A DNA stretch of 64,000 bases from Virgibacillus_O xinjiangensis (GTDB lineage Bacteria; Bacillota; Bacilli; Bacillales; Amphibacillaceae). The notes beneath the pieces are model-generated. The model was not told where the DNA came from. It saw only the letters and a list, made by a program, of their open reading frames with translations, and ran no database searches. The translations under genes were made by a program, and so were the position numbers. The DNA lies in the NCBI RefSeq assembly GCF_042643145.1, contig NZ_JBHRSA010000004.1:271258-335257 (forward strand). The letters run 5' to 3'. How positions within the stretch are numbered: position 1 is the first letter of the stretch; each line of letters starts with the position of its first letter. Below, piece by piece: positions 63,938-64,000 of this stretch.

Positions 63938-64000
63938 GCCTCCAGGAGCACAGACCATTCCCTTTCCGCGGACGAACGCCCGAGCCTCCTCGTGAAAACC
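63938..64000 (-). repeat. Probable interspersed repeat, partial
   Basis: GC-rich block containing GGAGGCTCGGGCGTTCGTCC and CGCGGAAAGGGAATGG (minus strand), unlike its AT-richer surroundings. From memory such blocks are scattered between genes in Bacillaceae genomes. No second copy is in this window, so this is a weak call. Confidence 0.35.

Larger units (their letters stand above)
63700..64000. other. Right-end region with hairpins, no recognised gene
   Basis: Holds three terminator-like hairpins (listed) plus a stem TTTGGCAG/CTGCCAAA at about 63782-63809. From about 63938 to the edge lies a GC-rich segment that looks like an interspersed repeat. On minus a 26-codon frame open at the edge ends at about 63923 (TAG); it may be the end of a gene or chance. 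Confidence 0.5.

Noticed and set aside
1..64000. CRISPR arrays, tRNA/rRNA genes, IS elements, prophage or defence genes
   Set aside because: None seen; all long ORFs are core Bacillaceae genes.

Overview
The window is a 64-kb stretch of chromosome from a spore-forming member of the Bacillaceae. The evidence is gene content and order. It carries spoIIP, gpr, sigK, spoVB, sda and rsfA, the comEABC competence genes, hrcA-grpE-dnaK-dnaJ with a perfect CIRCE operator, T-box leaders and a 6S RNA. Blocks are in the same order as in Bacillus subtilis (the yqe, yrr and yrv regions). Acid-rich proteins, an Mrp antiporter and an ArsB/NhaD-type transporter hint at a halotolerant or alkali-tolerant genus such as Halobacillus or Virgibacillus; that is an inference, not an identification.

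Layout, left to right. 1-22115 is almost all on the minus strand: prmA (cut by the edge), dnaJ, dnaK, grpE, hrcA, hemW, lepA, yqxA, spoIIP, gpr; then rpsT on plus; then holA, comEC, comEB, comEA, yqeM, rsfS, yqeK, nadD, yhbY, aroE, yqeH and yqeG, with the 44-aa yqzM on plus between comEC and holA. 22116-29044 is on plus: the checkpoint gene sda behind DnaA boxes, an Mrp Na+/H+ antiporter operon with six genes instead of seven (no mrpB), and an uninterrupted sigK. 29097-45115 is on minus: mtnN, yrrS, greA, udk, yrrM, mltG, yrzB, ruvX, ireB, alaS (T-box), an AI-2E family permease, a small zinc-ribbon protein, recD2, a TPR protein, mnmA, a cysteine desulfurase and cymR. 45286-47305 is on plus: rarA and rsfA. 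47378-60154 is on minus: 6S RNA, aspS, hisS (shared T-box), a small helix-turn-helix protein, dtd, rel, apt, recJ, yrvD, secDF and comN. The right end has spoVB (plus), an ArsB/NhaD transporter (minus), yrzE (plus) and a terminal stretch with hairpins and a probable interspersed repeat.

How the genes work together. The left block combines heat-shock chaperones with translation factors and late sporulation proteins. The comE and yqe block covers DNA uptake, ribosome assembly and NAD synthesis. mnmA, the desulfurase and cymR link sulfur supply to tRNA thiolation. relA, dtd, hisS and aspS deal with aminoacylation and the stringent response. Known control elements seen directly are CIRCE, two T-boxes, 6S RNA, DnaA boxes and many intrinsic terminators. 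I found no tRNA or rRNA gene, IS element, prophage or CRISPR array. The most unusual points are the missing mrpB, the DnaA-box and inverted-repeat region before sda, a possible ATT start of sigK, and an Asp/His overlapping specifier in the hisS-aspS T-box.
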